Assembly: GCF_901538265.1 (NCBI RefSeq)
Contig: NZ_LR593886.1
Span: 868,001-932,000 of the forward strand
Length of the DNA stretch: 64,000 nucleotides
Reading direction: 5' to 3'
Source of the DNA: Gemmata massiliana
GTDB taxonomy: Bacteria; Planctomycetota; Planctomycetia; Gemmatales; Gemmataceae
The notes below the pieces were generated by a model. The model made no database searches. It was not told the DNA's origin and saw nothing but the letters and a program-made list of their open reading frames with translations. Below are positions 26,882 to 35,753 of this stretch, piece after piece. The position numbers and the translations under genes are program-made. Position 1 is the first letter of the stretch; every line of letters begins with the position of its first letter.

Positions 26882-27658
26882 GTGACAGAGCCGAACGAAC
26901 GAAGTGAGCAGAGTGACGAGGCCGTAATCGGTGCCGGTGTGGGTTCGTCTCACCCCTTCGCCGCCCACGTGCTGTACGAAGACCACCACCTGCTCATCGT
27001 GAACAAGCCGGCGCCGCTACTCACGCAAGCGCCGCCCGGTGTGCCGAATCTCGAAGAGGTGGTCAAGTCTTACATCAAAGAGAAGTACGCGAAGCCGGCC
27101 GGGGTGTACCTCGGCGTTCCGCATCGGTTGGACCGGCCGGTGAGCGGGGTCGTGTGCTTCGCGCGCAACACCAAGGCCGCGCAGCGGGTTCACGCACAAT
27201 TCGCCGAGCGCAGCGTGCGCAAGGTGTACTGGGCGCTCGTCGAAGGCGTCGTGGATTCCGATGCGGGCGCGTGGGACGACTGGATTCGCAAGATCGCGGA
27301 CGAGGCTCGAGTTGAGCGCGCGGAGGCGGAAGCACCGGGCGCGAAGCTCGCGACGCTCGAATACCGCGTGCTCCAGCGCCTCGATTCGGTCACGCACATC
27401 GAACTCGAACCGCTCACGGGCCGGATGCACCAGCTCCGGGTTCAGACCGCGTGGCGCGGGCACCCGGTGCTGGGCGACACCATGTACGGCGGCACGCGCG
27501 CGTTCGGGCCGGCTGCGGAATTGCCGCGCGACCACGTTGTTGCACTTCACGCGCGCCGGTTGACCATCACGCACCCGTTCACGAAGCAAGAACTGACCGT
27601 CGAGGCCCCGCTGCCGGCCTACTGGTCCCCGCTCCTCGGTGCATCACTCGCACAATAG
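26882..27658 (+). CDS. RluA-family pseudouridine synthase
   Basis: 258-residue enzyme that isomerises uridine to pseudouridine in RNA. Family blocks: VLYEDHHLLIVNKPAPLLTQ, the catalytic motif PHRLDRPVSGVVCFARN with the nucleophilic Asp in HRLDRP, and TGRMHQLRVQTAWRGHPVLG (usual TGRTHQIR, here Met instead of Thr). I prefer GTG 26882 (VTEPNERSEQ) to an earlier ATG at 26804, because the latter would translate a dispersed repeat (26827-26855). No S4 domain is present. The target position (rRNA or tRNA) cannot be told. The 3' neighbour is the sod gene on the same strand, 115 bp on. Confidence 0.92.
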   Translation: MTEPNERSEQSDEAVIGAGVGSSHPFAAHVLYEDHHLLIVNKPAPLLTQAPPGVPNLEEVVKSYIKEKYAKPAGVYLGVPHRLDRPVSGVVCFARNTKAAQRVHAQFAERSVRKVYWALVEGVVDSDAGAWDDWIRKIADEARVERAEAEAPGAKLATLEYRVLQRLDSVTHIELEPLTGRMHQLRVQTAWRGHPVLGDTMYGGTRAFGPAAELPRDHVVALHARRLTITHPFTKQELTVEAPLPAYWSPLLGASLAQ

Positions 27659-27772
27659 TCGGCACACGGAGTGCATCCGCAACTTCGGCACGAGCCGGTG
27701 GCGTCGGTCGGGGCGCGTCGCTACGATGCCCCTGCCCACTCGTCGCCCCACACTCCGTAGGAGCCTTCCCAC

Positions 27773-28462
27773 ATGATTTCCCGTCGCGAACTGTTGCGTT
27801 CCGCTACCGCCGGCGCCGCGGCGCTGGCCCTCCCCTCGTTCGGCCGTGCGGACGACGCGAAGGGGTACACGCTGCCCAAGCTGCCCTACGCGACCGACGC
27901 CCTCGAGCCGAGCATCGACGCGAAGACGATGGAGATCCACCACGGAAAGCACCACCAGACTTACGTGGACAACCTGAACAAGGCGCTCGCCAAGACCGAG
28001 TGGCTGGGCAAGCCGATCGAGGAACTGGTGCGCGACTACAAGAAACTCCCGACGGAGCTGCAAGCGCCGGTGCGCAACAACGGCGGCGGGCACCTGAACC
28101 ACTCGTGGTTCTGGCAGATGATGACGAAGGGCGGCACCCCGCTGAAGGGCGAACTGCTGAAGGCCGTCGAAGCGAGCTTCGGCGGCGTCGACGGCTTCAA
28201 GAAGGAGTTCGCGACCGCCGCAACGACGCAGTTCGGCAGCGGATGGGCGTGGTTGGTGAAGGGCAAGGACAAACCGTTGGCCCTGGTGAAGACCGCGAAC
28301 CAGGACAACCCGATCACCGACGGCCACACCGTGCTGCTCGGGTGCGACGTGTGGGAGCACGCCTACTACCTGAAGTACCAAAACAAGCGCGCGGACTACG
28401 TGAATGCGTGGTTCAGCGTCGTGAACTGGGACTTCGTCGCCGCGCTGTTCGAGAAGAAGTGA
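27773..28462 (+). CDS. Tat-exported Fe/Mn superoxide dismutase
   Basis: 229-residue superoxide dismutase converting superoxide to O2 and H2O2. Metal ligands are His56 (MEIHHGKHH), His110 (GGGHLNHSWFW), Asp192 and His196 (DVWEHAYYLKYQ), as in the MnSOD/FeSOD family. The first 26 residues, SRRELLRSATAGAAALALPS, are a twin-arginine signal, so the enzyme should be exported already folded, unlike the typical cytoplasmic SodA/SodB. ATG 27773 follows a GTAGGAG site at 27759-27765. Downstream lies foldback element copy 2. Fe versus Mn preference is not settled from sequence. Confidence 0.94.
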   Translation: MISRRELLRSATAGAAALALPSFGRADDAKGYTLPKLPYATDALEPSIDAKTMEIHHGKHHQTYVDNLNKALAKTEWLGKPIEELVRDYKKLPTELQAPVRNNGGGHLNHSWFWQMMTKGGTPLKGELLKAVEASFGGVDGFKKEFATAATTQFGSGWAWLVKGKDKPLALVKTANQDNPITDGHTVLLGCDVWEHAYYLKYQNKRADYVNAWFSVVNWDFVAALFEKK

Positions 28463-28485
28463 GCGAGTGGGGAAGGAGAACAGAA

Positions 28486-28751
28486 AGAGCCGCGGATAAC
28501 ACGGATCACGCGGATCAAGACAGAAGACGGATTGGCCACAAAAAGGCACAAAGGGCACAAAAAAGAGAACAGAAGGCAGAGTTCAGAAATCAGAAATCAG
28601 CAGGCGAAGAGCCGAGTTCGTTTGAAGCCGTTAGGGACTAACCGAATACGCGCTCTTCGTATTATCTGATCTGCGTGATCTGCGTTATCCGCGGTTCTTT
28701 TTTCTACTCTCGGCCTTCTGTCTTCTTTTGTGCCCTTTTGTGGCCAATCTG
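28486..28751. repeat. Interspersed foldback element, copy 2 (family C)
   Basis: This matches 6532-6803 along its whole length, in opposite orientation. It shares the GGCCACAAAAAGGCACAAAG arms, the CCGCGGATAACAC/GTTATCCGCGG arms, and a core containing CGAAGAGCCGAGTTCGTTTG and TACGCGCTCTTCGTATTATC. By eye I estimate about 80 percent identity. Like copy 1 it sits between two convergent genes (sod and the DUF4337 gene). Confidence 0.9.
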
Positions 28752-28767
28752 CCTTTCCGGACTGCTC

Positions 28768-29355
28768 TCACCCCAGCCCCGGTAGTTTCACGAACAAGCC
28801 GTAGCCGTTGGTGCATAGCAGCACGCCGAGGCCGGCGAGGGCCAAGCTGCCGTAGAACGCCCAGCGCTTGCCCGAGAGCATCGCGACGGACGCGAGCACG
28901 ATCGCGATCTGGAGCAGCACTTCTGCGTAGTCGAAGTACGGGTCGCGCCGGGCGGCCACGTCGCGCTCGGCTTCGAGCTTCTTCGCGTCCTCCAGGATGT
29001 CCTTCTTTTCCTTCGCGTACTCTTCGGCCTTTGCCAAATACTTGTTCCGTGACTGTTCCATCCGGGTGCGCTGGGCGGGCTTCAGCTCGGTGCCGAGCAG
29101 GTCCATGTCCAGTTGCAGCTTTTCGGCCTCCAGGATGTACATGTTCTCGCGCATCACCTTCGCCTGGTAATACGCCCACTGGTTGCTGGCCTGTTGTTGG
29201 GCCATCACCATGTCTTTGCCGGCGTTGCTGCCGCCCAGCGCGGTGACCGCCAGCGCGACCGCGTACACGGCCACGCACAGCGCGATCTTCTTGGTGAACG
29301 GGTCGCCGGCCTTCTCTTCGGCTTCGTTCGGGTCGGGTACTTCGATATCGGCCAT
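28768..29355 (-). CDS. DUF4337 membrane protein
   Basis: 195-residue membrane protein of the DUF4337 family, function unknown. An acidic N-terminus (MADIEVPDPNEAEEKAGDPF) precedes one transmembrane helix (IALCVAVYAVALAVTALGG). Then comes a long charged coiled-coil-like segment with QQQASNQWAYYQAKVMRENM, and two C-terminal membrane helices (LLQIAIVLASVAMLSGKRWA and FYGSLALAGLGVLLCTNGYG). The QASN-W-YYQAK signature is typical of the family. It is convergent with sod across a repeat and divergent from the ECF/kinase locus. Confidence 0.88.
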   Translation of the reverse strand: MADIEVPDPNEAEEKAGDPFTKKIALCVAVYAVALAVTALGGSNAGKDMVMAQQQASNQWAYYQAKVMRENMYILEAEKLQLDMDLLGTELKPAQRTRMEQSRNKYLAKAEEYAKEKKDILEDAKKLEAERDVAARRDPYFDYAEVLLQIAIVLASVAMLSGKRWAFYGSLALAGLGVLLCTNGYGLFVKLPGLG

Positions 29356-29881
29356 GAATCACCGCGGGGGTTGGAGCGACGTCGGGGCGCAGCGGGTCAC
29401 GGGTGGGCCACCGTCGCTAAGCGCTCAGAATTAGAAGCGGTTTCGCGCGCCGTCGGTCTTCCTGACCGAGCGATAAGCGCCGCGCGTTTGCACTTGTAAA
29501 TATAAATGTAACGCCGTGCTGTAGGATCGAAGTTCGCAACGGAAGGAAGTCGGTGGGCGCTCGCCGGGCCTCACGGATTTTACCCGAACACCGCGAAGGT
29601 ACCGCACACGATAAATCGGTGTAAAGAGACCGAGCATTCGTTCGGCCGTTCGACTGCTTTCACAGCTTCTTCACCGTGCCGCGACTGGATGGCGATCTAC
29701 GATTTGGTAAGCTGCGTGTGGCCCTTCCCGCCGCGAAGCAATTTGACATTCCGGGTCCCGGCGGAACCGCTTTTCAGATGAGTGGGAGGGTGGTCCGCCC
29801 GTCACGGGCTCCAAATGAGCGGAAAGGCTGTTCGACCTAGCGGGTCCGGGGAACACGTTCGGCTGCTGCGGCGACTTCTTG
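29356..29881. other. Intergenic region upstream of ECF/kinase locus
   Basis: A 526-bp gap between divergent genes. It includes a short AT-rich patch (TTGCACTTGTAAATATAAAT at 29488-29507), possibly promoter-related. I see no confident promoter, RNA or repeat here and no credible coding frame. Confidence 0.4.
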
Positions 29882-30442
29882 ATGCAGACCACTTCGCTTA
29901 CCCTGCTGATGCGGCTGTGTCGGCCCGACGAGCCCGACGCCTGGGACCGATTCGTCCGCCTCTACTCTACCGGCATCTATTCCTGGGTGCGGCAACTGGG
30001 CCTGCGGCACGACGTCGCCGCCGACATCGTCCAGGACGTTTTCGTCGCGCTCGTTCAGAAACTACCCGAGTTCCGCCACCAGGGGGGCCGCAGTTTTCGC
30101 GGTTGGCTTTGGGCGATCACCCGTAACAAGTGTCGCGAGTGGGCGCGCCGGCGCGAGTTCGTCTCGGTCCCGGCCGCTTCGCTCGATGAATTCGAGGGGA
30201 AAGTCGACGAGCCGTTCTGGGAGGACGAGTTCCGCCGCCATCTGGTCGGCCAGATCGCGTCCGTCATCGAAGCCGACTACCCGCCCGAGGTGTGGCGCGC
30301 GTTCTGGGAGCACGTCGTCGAGGGCAAGCCCGCGTCGCGGGTCGCGGGCGAGCTCGGGATCAATCTTTGGGCGGTCTACACCGCCAAGGCCCGGATCGTC
30401 GCCCGCTTACACGAGGAGTTCGCCGACCTTGTCGCCGACTGA
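29882..30442 (+). CDS. ECF RNA polymerase sigma factor
   Basis: 186-residue ECF sigma factor of the planctomycete type. Region 2 is visible as SLTLLMRLCRPDEPDAWDRF and VAADIVQDVFVALVQKLPEF; the recognition helix of region 4 includes GKPASRVAGELGINLWAVYT. ATG 29882 is chosen; a TTG immediately before it is also in frame. Its stop overlaps the start of a Ser/Thr kinase gene by 14 bp, so sigma and kinase are translationally coupled. In planctomycetes ECF factors paired with Ser/Thr kinases are a known arrangement in which the kinase is thought to control sigma activity. The promoter it recognises is unknown. Confidence 0.92.
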   Translation: MQTTSLTLLMRLCRPDEPDAWDRFVRLYSTGIYSWVRQLGLRHDVAADIVQDVFVALVQKLPEFRHQGGRSFRGWLWAITRNKCREWARRREFVSVPAASLDEFEGKVDEPFWEDEFRRHLVGQIASVIEADYPPEVWRAFWEHVVEGKPASRVAGELGINLWAVYTAKARIVARLHEEFADLVAD

Positions 30443-32482
30443 TCCACCAGGGGCCGGGGCCTGTTTCCCGGCCGACGAGGTTCGGGCGCTGTTGCTCGGG
30501 CGGGCGAGCGAGATCGCCGACCGGCTCGCCCGCCACATCTCTGGTTGCGCCAGTTGCGCCGCGGTGGCCGAGGCCATCAGCCTCGACCCGGGCGTCGCGT
30601 CCGGCCTCCGCCGCGAGCACCTTCCCCCGCCGCCGTCCGACCACGAGCTCGCCGACGTGGTCGCTCGCGTTAGCCGGATCAGTTGTCCCCCGTGGTCCAG
30701 GCGCGGGAGCGGGGCGCCCGCGCCGGTCGAGGTGCCCGGGCGGCTCGGTCCCTACCGCCTCGTCGAACGGCTCGGGGCCGGGGGCATGGGCGTCGTGTAC
30801 CGCGCCGAGGACACCACGCTCCACCGGTTCGTGGCCGTGAAGGTGGTCAAAGGGGGCGTGGACGCCGACACGCGGGCGCGTTTCCTGAGTGAAGCCCGCG
30901 CCCTCGCGGCGGTCCGCCACGACAACGTTGTGACCGTCCACTATGTCGGCGAGGAACCGACCCCGAACGGGGCGCTCCCGTATCTGGCAATGGAACTCCT
31001 TGAGGGGCAGACGCTGCGCGACTGGGTGGCCGCTGCGCCTCCGCTCGCCATCGAATGGGTGGTGCGGGCGGGGCGCCAGATCGCCGCCGGGCTCGCGTTC
31101 GCGCACGACGCCGGGCTCGTTCACCGCGACGTGAAACCGGCCAACTTGTGGCTGGAAGCCCCCCAGGGGTGGGTGGAGCAAGCGCCGGGTCTCCGGCCCC
31201 CGCTCGCGGACGTCGGCCGGGTGAAGCTCCTCGATTTCGGACTGGCTCACCCGCCGGGGCTCTGGCCGAGGCCGCCGTCGGCACGCCCGCGTACATGGCC
31301 CCGGAGCAGGCCCGCGGCGAGGCCGTCGACGCCCGGACGGATCTGTTCGGGCTCGGCTGTGTGCTCTACGAACTGTGTACGGGCCGACTGCCCTTTTCCG
31401 AGCGGCGCCGGCACTGGATCGGTGGCCGAGAGGCCGCGCCGGCGCCGGTTCGTTCGCTCAATTCCGCCGTCCCGGAGCAGCTCGGCGATTTGATCGGGCG
31501 GTTGTTGGCCGCGAACCGCGCCGACCGGCCGGCATCAGCTCGGGCGGTCGAGCTCGAACTCGCCGGCATTGGCGCTCACCTTACCAGCGCGCCCACGCTG
31601 TCGGGGCACGCGGACCCAACCGTTGCCGTTCGACCGGACCGGCGCCCCAAGCGGCGCCTTCTGATAACGGCTGCCGCGCTACTGGCGGCGGGCGCTGTTG
31701 CGGCCGTCGTCCAAATGAACCGTACCAACGGCCCCCGGTCGACAGTTGCTGTCGACAAGACGGAGCCGCCGACCGCCGACCCGCAGAACGCACTCGCCTC
31801 TTCGGACGCGATCGACGACGAGTGGTGCCGCGCGCTTTCGACGCGCCCCCCTCAAGAGCAGCTCCACGTGGTTCTGCGTGCGCTGGGCAAGTCGAACCCC
31901 GGGTCCGATTGGGCTCAGGGGAGCGGGTGGGTCGAATCGTATGGGGTCATTCGCCTGACCGTGAACGCCGACACGGTGTCCGATCTCCGCCCGGTCCGGG
32001 CGCTGACTGCACTAAACGTGATACGGTGCAGGGGCTCCGCCCGCGGGCTCGGGGTTCTCACGGATCTGTCGCCGCTGTCCGGACTGAAATTGAAGGAACT
32101 TCACTGCCGGAACAACCCCGGTCTCCGGGACTTGTCCCCCATTCGGCTCGACGGCCTCGAGTTTCTGGACGCATCGTGCACGGGCTTGGAGACCCTGGCC
32201 GGGCTGACAAAGGCCCCTCTCGTGACGATCAAGATCGCTGGGACGCCGATCCGCGACCTCGGTCCGGTTCGGCAGTTGTCGAAGCTGCGTACCCTCGACT
32301 GTACCGGTTGCCCGGTCACCGACTTCGGGCCGTTGACCGCCACACCCCTCCGAGAACTTTCCGCGAACGTGCAGGCGGAACGTGATGCGGCCGTGCTGAA
32401 CCGCATTAAGACTTTGGAGAAGATTAACGGCAAGCCCGTCAAGGAGTTCTGGAAAAGCGCTTCAACCACTCGCCCAAAATAG
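30429..32482 (+). CDS. Receptor-like Ser/Thr protein kinase, frameshifted
   Basis: Start is TTG 30429, with GAGGAG at 30413-30418, overlapping the sigma gene. The N-terminus carries H36-x3-C40-x2-C43 (HISGCASC), like zinc-binding anti-sigma domains. The kinase domain follows: G-loop [14 protein letters not shown], Lys138 in [18 protein letters not shown] at 232-240 and DFG at 269-271. The frame breaks at the GGGG at 31256-31259. One extra G, or a -1 slip, restores [20 protein letters not shown] and the remaining kinase lobe. A membrane helix ([20 protein letters not shown]) and an outer leucine-rich-repeat-like domain follow ([33 protein letters not shown]). With the base restored the product is 684 residues. 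A sequencing error, a pseudogene or programmed frameshifting are all possible. Confidence 0.85.
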
Positions 32483-32636
32483 GGTCGTTCGGTTCGAGCC
32501 GTCAGTGTGATGATCTGGTGAAGTTGGGCGCCGTTTCCCAAATCCGGTCACGAGGCGCATTCATTCGGGTAGTGACCTTTTCGACGGTCGGGTGCGGCCC
32601 CTCCGCCACCCGTGCCGTCCACACTGAGGGCTACCC

Positions 32637-33809
32637 TTGTCTCGAACCGCACCGACCACCCGCGCCGCGTTCACGCTGATCGAGTTGCTGGTGGTCATCG
32701 CCATCATCGCCGTTTTAATCGGGCTCCTGTTGCCGGCCGTACAGAAAGTGCGCGAGGCCGCCGCGCGCATGAAGTGCCAGAACAACCTCAAGCAAATCGG
32801 GCTCGCGTGCCACGCCTATCACGACGCGAACCAGGTGCTCCCGCCGGCCATGCAGGCGCACCCCAAACTGGCTTTTACGAGCGGCACGCCGAACAGTAAT
32901 CGCACGGGTCAAATGCCCAGCCCGGGCGACATCGACGCGCGTTGGGGGCCGAACTGGGCCGTTCTGATCCTGCCGTACTTGGAACAGAGCGCCCTCTACT
33001 CGCAGGCGGCCGCGCAGATCGACGGGTACATGACGGGCTCCGCGCCCACCACGGACTGGGCGAGCGCGACCGGGATCTACCAGCAGGTCGTGAACGTGTA
33101 CCTGTGCCCGTCGGACACCGGGTCCGCGGCGCCGTTCAGCACCACCACCGCCTACAAGACGCTGGGCGGTGCGAACTTGGTGAACTGGGCGCGGGGGAAC
33201 TACGCCGCCAACATGGGGCCGGCCATCGCTTACAACAGTTCCCGGGGCACCTCCGGGGACTGGATGATCACCTATCAGGCGACCGCCCCGTTCCCCTACG
33301 CCGAGCGCCAGACCACGTTCGGCAAGAGCAGCGTCTGTTGCTACACCACGCTCGGTGCGGACTACTCCGGTGGGTGGGTACTGGGCATCAATCGGTCCCC
33401 GTCCCTGACCGCCCTGTCGGGGCTTGATGGGACGAGCAACACGATCATGCTCGACGAGGTGCGGATCGGGGGAGCGGCCAACGACGCCCGCGGCGCGTGG
33501 GCGCTGCCGGGGATCGGTTCGAGTCTCACGAACGGGGCCGGGCGGTCGCAGAACCCGGGTCCGAACTACGGGAACCTGACGAACAGCGACCAACTCAACG
33601 ATTGCGTCAGCGACCCGGCCCGCGGAATGGGCTGCACCCCGCACGTGCCGGCAGTGCTGGCCGGCTCCAAGAGCCGTCACACCGGCGGCGTAAATGCCTG
33701 CTTCGCCGACGGCAGCGTCCACTTCGTGTCCAACAACGTGACGACACTGGCGTGGTTTTTTCTGCACAATCGGCTGGACGGGCAGCCCGTCAACGGCAGC
33801 GACTATTGA
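32637..33809 (+). CDS. DUF1559 protein with prepilin-type N-terminus
   Basis: 390-residue DUF1559 paralogue starting at TTG 32637 behind TGAGGG ([20 protein letters not shown]). The pseudopilin helix is followed by [20 protein letters not shown], then WGPNWAVLILPYLEQSALYS, LSGLDGTSNTIMLDEVRIGG and the C-terminal HTGGVNACFADGSVHFVSNN. It is the longest copy in the window. A lipoprotein gene follows 40 bp downstream. It lies 154 bp after the kinase gene in the same direction, so a link with the ECF/kinase locus is possible but not shown. Confidence 0.92.
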   Translation: MSRTAPTTRAAFTLIELLVVIAIIAVLIGLLLPAVQKVREAAARMKCQNNLKQIGLACHAYHDANQVLPPAMQAHPKLAFTSGTPNSNRTGQMPSPGDIDARWGPNWAVLILPYLEQSALYSQAAAQIDGYMTGSAPTTDWASATGIYQQVVNVYLCPSDTGSAAPFSTTTAYKTLGGANLVNWARGNYAANMGPAIAYNSSRGTSGDWMITYQATAPFPYAERQTTFGKSSVCCYTTLGADYSGGWVLGINRSPSLTALSGLDGTSNTIMLDEVRIGGAANDARGAWALPGIGSSLTNGAGRSQNPGPNYGNLTNSDQLNDCVSDPARGMGCTPHVPAVLAGSKSRHTGGVNACFADGSVHFVSNNVTTLAWFFLHNRLDGQPVNGSDY

Positions 33810-33849
33810 CCCGCTCACCGGCCCCTTCCCTATTACTGGAGGACGAAGC

Positions 33850-34212
33850 TTGGCGACGTTCCATCGCGTCTGGTTGCTCGCGACCGCGGTACTCGTTGCG
33901 GCCGCGTCCGGGTGCGGGGCCCCGACCGCCGCGGTCAGCGGGACCGTGACGGGCAAGGACGGGAAGCCGGTGACGGGCGTTGTCGCGTTCATCCCGCAAG
34001 ACGGGGCGAAGTACCGCGAGGCGGCCGAGGCGCGGATCGTTGACGGCCGCTACGACCTGCCGGCCGTCTCCGTCGGCCCGAAGCGGATCGAGGTGATCGT
34101 GACCCGCGACGGCGTCGGCGACCCGTCGCTCGAAGTGACCCCGCAGCCCCGGGACGTGGACCTGAAACCGGGGCCGCAGGTGATCGACGTCGCACTGCCG
34201 AAATCGCGGTAA
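33850..34212 (+). CDS. Small lipoprotein, carboxypeptidase-regulatory-like
   Basis: 120-residue probable lipoprotein starting at TTG 33850 behind GGAGGACG. The signal peptide ends in a lipobox-type VLVAAASGCGAP. The mature part is AVSGTVTGKDGKPVTGVVAF, then GRYDLPAVSVGPKRIEVIVT, the beta-sandwich pattern also seen at 21714-22127. It is the second gene of a DUF1559/lipoprotein pair. Function unknown, envelope location likely. Confidence 0.85.
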   Translation: MATFHRVWLLATAVLVAAASGCGAPTAAVSGTVTGKDGKPVTGVVAFIPQDGAKYREAAEARIVDGRYDLPAVSVGPKRIEVIVTRDGVGDPSLEVTPQPRDVDLKPGPQVIDVALPKSR

Positions 34213-34362
34213 CGATCCTCCTCATTCGCGCTTCCCCGGTGCCGCCACTGACGGGGCGCGAGTTCTCTTCGCGCGGGCGGCAGATAGACTGTTGGGAGCG
34301 ACGGGAACGGGAGCCAGATCCCTTCGCGCTCCGAAATCAATTCACCCGCGCGTTCTTGCTCT

Positions 34363-35733
34363 ATGTCCACCCCTCCGTCACCGTCCGGTAAGGGCCGCCC
34401 GGCTAATTCGAGCGGGTTCGCGTGGCGGGCCTTCTTCCACCAGTCCGAGACGCCCGTGTTCGTGCTCGGAAAGAGTCGGCGGTTGCGGTACGCGAACCCC
34501 GCCTGGGAGAAGCTCGCGGGCGTGAAGCTCGCGGAGGCGCTCGGAATGGTGTGCTCCCAGCGCCGGCACAGTACCCCGCTCGCCTCCGTACTCGCGCCGA
34601 CCCCGGAAGCCCTTGCGGGGCGCCCGGACCGCGCGCGCCGACCGGCTCCACCCGGGCGTAACGGTCCGCCGTGGTGGGACGTGACCTTCGTTCCCCTTGC
34701 TGGCGACGGCAGCCCGCGCGAAGCGCCGGCGAAAGCGAGCGAAGCTCTGTTCGGGTTCGTGGGATTTATTGCGGTGGTCGGGGAACCGGTGCCCGCTGCC
34801 GCGCGAAAAATTCCGCCGAGCGTGGCCGCGCTCCGCGACCGGCGCGCGACGCACTTCAGCCCGGAACTGCTCGCGGGGGAGTCGCTCGCGTCCGCGCGAT
34901 TGGTGGCCCAAACGCGACTCGCCGCTCAAATCGCGGCGCCGGTGTGGATCGTGGGGGAAGCCGGGAGCGGAAAAGAAACGGTCGCGCGCGTCATTCACCA
35001 CACGAGCGCGGTCCGGGACCGCGCGTTCGTCGCGATCGATTGCGTCGGGCTTCAACCGTACCTGATCGAGAGCCTGCTGTTCGGTCACGGCGGGTTGAGT
35101 GCGTCGGACCGCATCGGGACAGTGTACCTGAAGGAACCGGGGGCACTCCCACGCGACATGCAGCAGCGGCTCGCCGACCACTTCACCGAACCCGCTTCCG
35201 CGCGGCTCATCTGCGGGTCCGATCGCACCGCTCAGGACGCGGTCGCAAGCGGTCGACTCGTTCCCGTGTTTCAGACCGCACTTTCCGCTTTTGAAGCGCG
35301 AATTCCGCCGCTCCGCGAGCGCCTCGACGACATTCCGCGACTCGCCACACGGCTCGTGAACCGCGCGATCGATCCGGCCGCCCTCACTGTGTTGCGTGGG
35401 TACTCGTGGCCCGCGAACTTGCGCGAGTTCGTGGAGGTGCTACACGAATCCACCGGAGAGGGGAGAACCGGACCGATTCTGCGCGAGCACCTGCCGCACG
35501 AACTTCGCGTGAAGGCCGGACTCATGCGCTCCGGGCCGCCGAAATCACTGAACCTAGACGCGATCCTCGAAGCGGTCGAGAAACGAATCATTCAGCTCGC
35601 GCTGCGAAAAACAAACAACCACCAAACGGAAGCCGCGGAACTGCTCGGCGTGTTCCGCGCCAAGTTGGGGCGCAGGCTCGACGCGCTCGGCATCCCGGTT
35701 TCGCCGCCTCCACCGAAACCGCGGAAGGAGTGA
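34363..35733 (+). CDS. NtrC-like AAA+ regulator lacking GAFTGA
   Basis: 456 residues: a PAS-like N-terminal domain (SETPVFVLGKSRRLRYANPA and WEKLAGVKL), then an AAA+ domain with Walker A GEAGSGKE (198-205), then PPLRERLDDIPRLATRL and YSWPANLREFVEVL (sensor II-like), and a Fis-type helix-turn-helix near the C-terminus (TNNHQTEAAELLGVFRAKLG). The loop that should contain GAFTGA, which contacts sigma-54, reads FGHGGLSASDRIGTVYLKEP instead, and the Walker B region is also weak (TVYLKEPGAL). It therefore probably does not activate sigma-54 in the classical way; it may repress, or act on sigma-70 promoters like TyrR. Start ATG 34363. Confidence 0.87.
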   Translation: MSTPPSPSGKGRPANSSGFAWRAFFHQSETPVFVLGKSRRLRYANPAWEKLAGVKLAEALGMVCSQRRHSTPLASVLAPTPEALAGRPDRARRPAPPGRNGPPWWDVTFVPLAGDGSPREAPAKASEALFGFVGFIAVVGEPVPAAARKIPPSVAALRDRRATHFSPELLAGESLASARLVAQTRLAAQIAAPVWIVGEAGSGKETVARVIHHTSAVRDRAFVAIDCVGLQPYLIESLLFGHGGLSASDRIGTVYLKEPGALPRDMQQRLADHFTEPASARLICGSDRTAQDAVASGRLVPVFQTALSAFEARIPPLRERLDDIPRLATRLVNRAIDPAALTVLRGYSWPANLREFVEVLHESTGEGRTGPILREHLPHELRVKAGLMRSGPPKSLNLDAILEAVEKRIIQLALRKTNNHQTEAAELLGVFRAKLGRRLDALGIPVSPPPPKPRKE

Positions 35734-35753
35734 GGGTGTCTCGGGTGAGAGCA

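Noticed and set aside
30429-32482. Two separate kinase genes instead of one frameshifted gene
   Set aside because: The second half has no start or ribosome site near the break, and adding one G makes a single kinase with continuous motifs.
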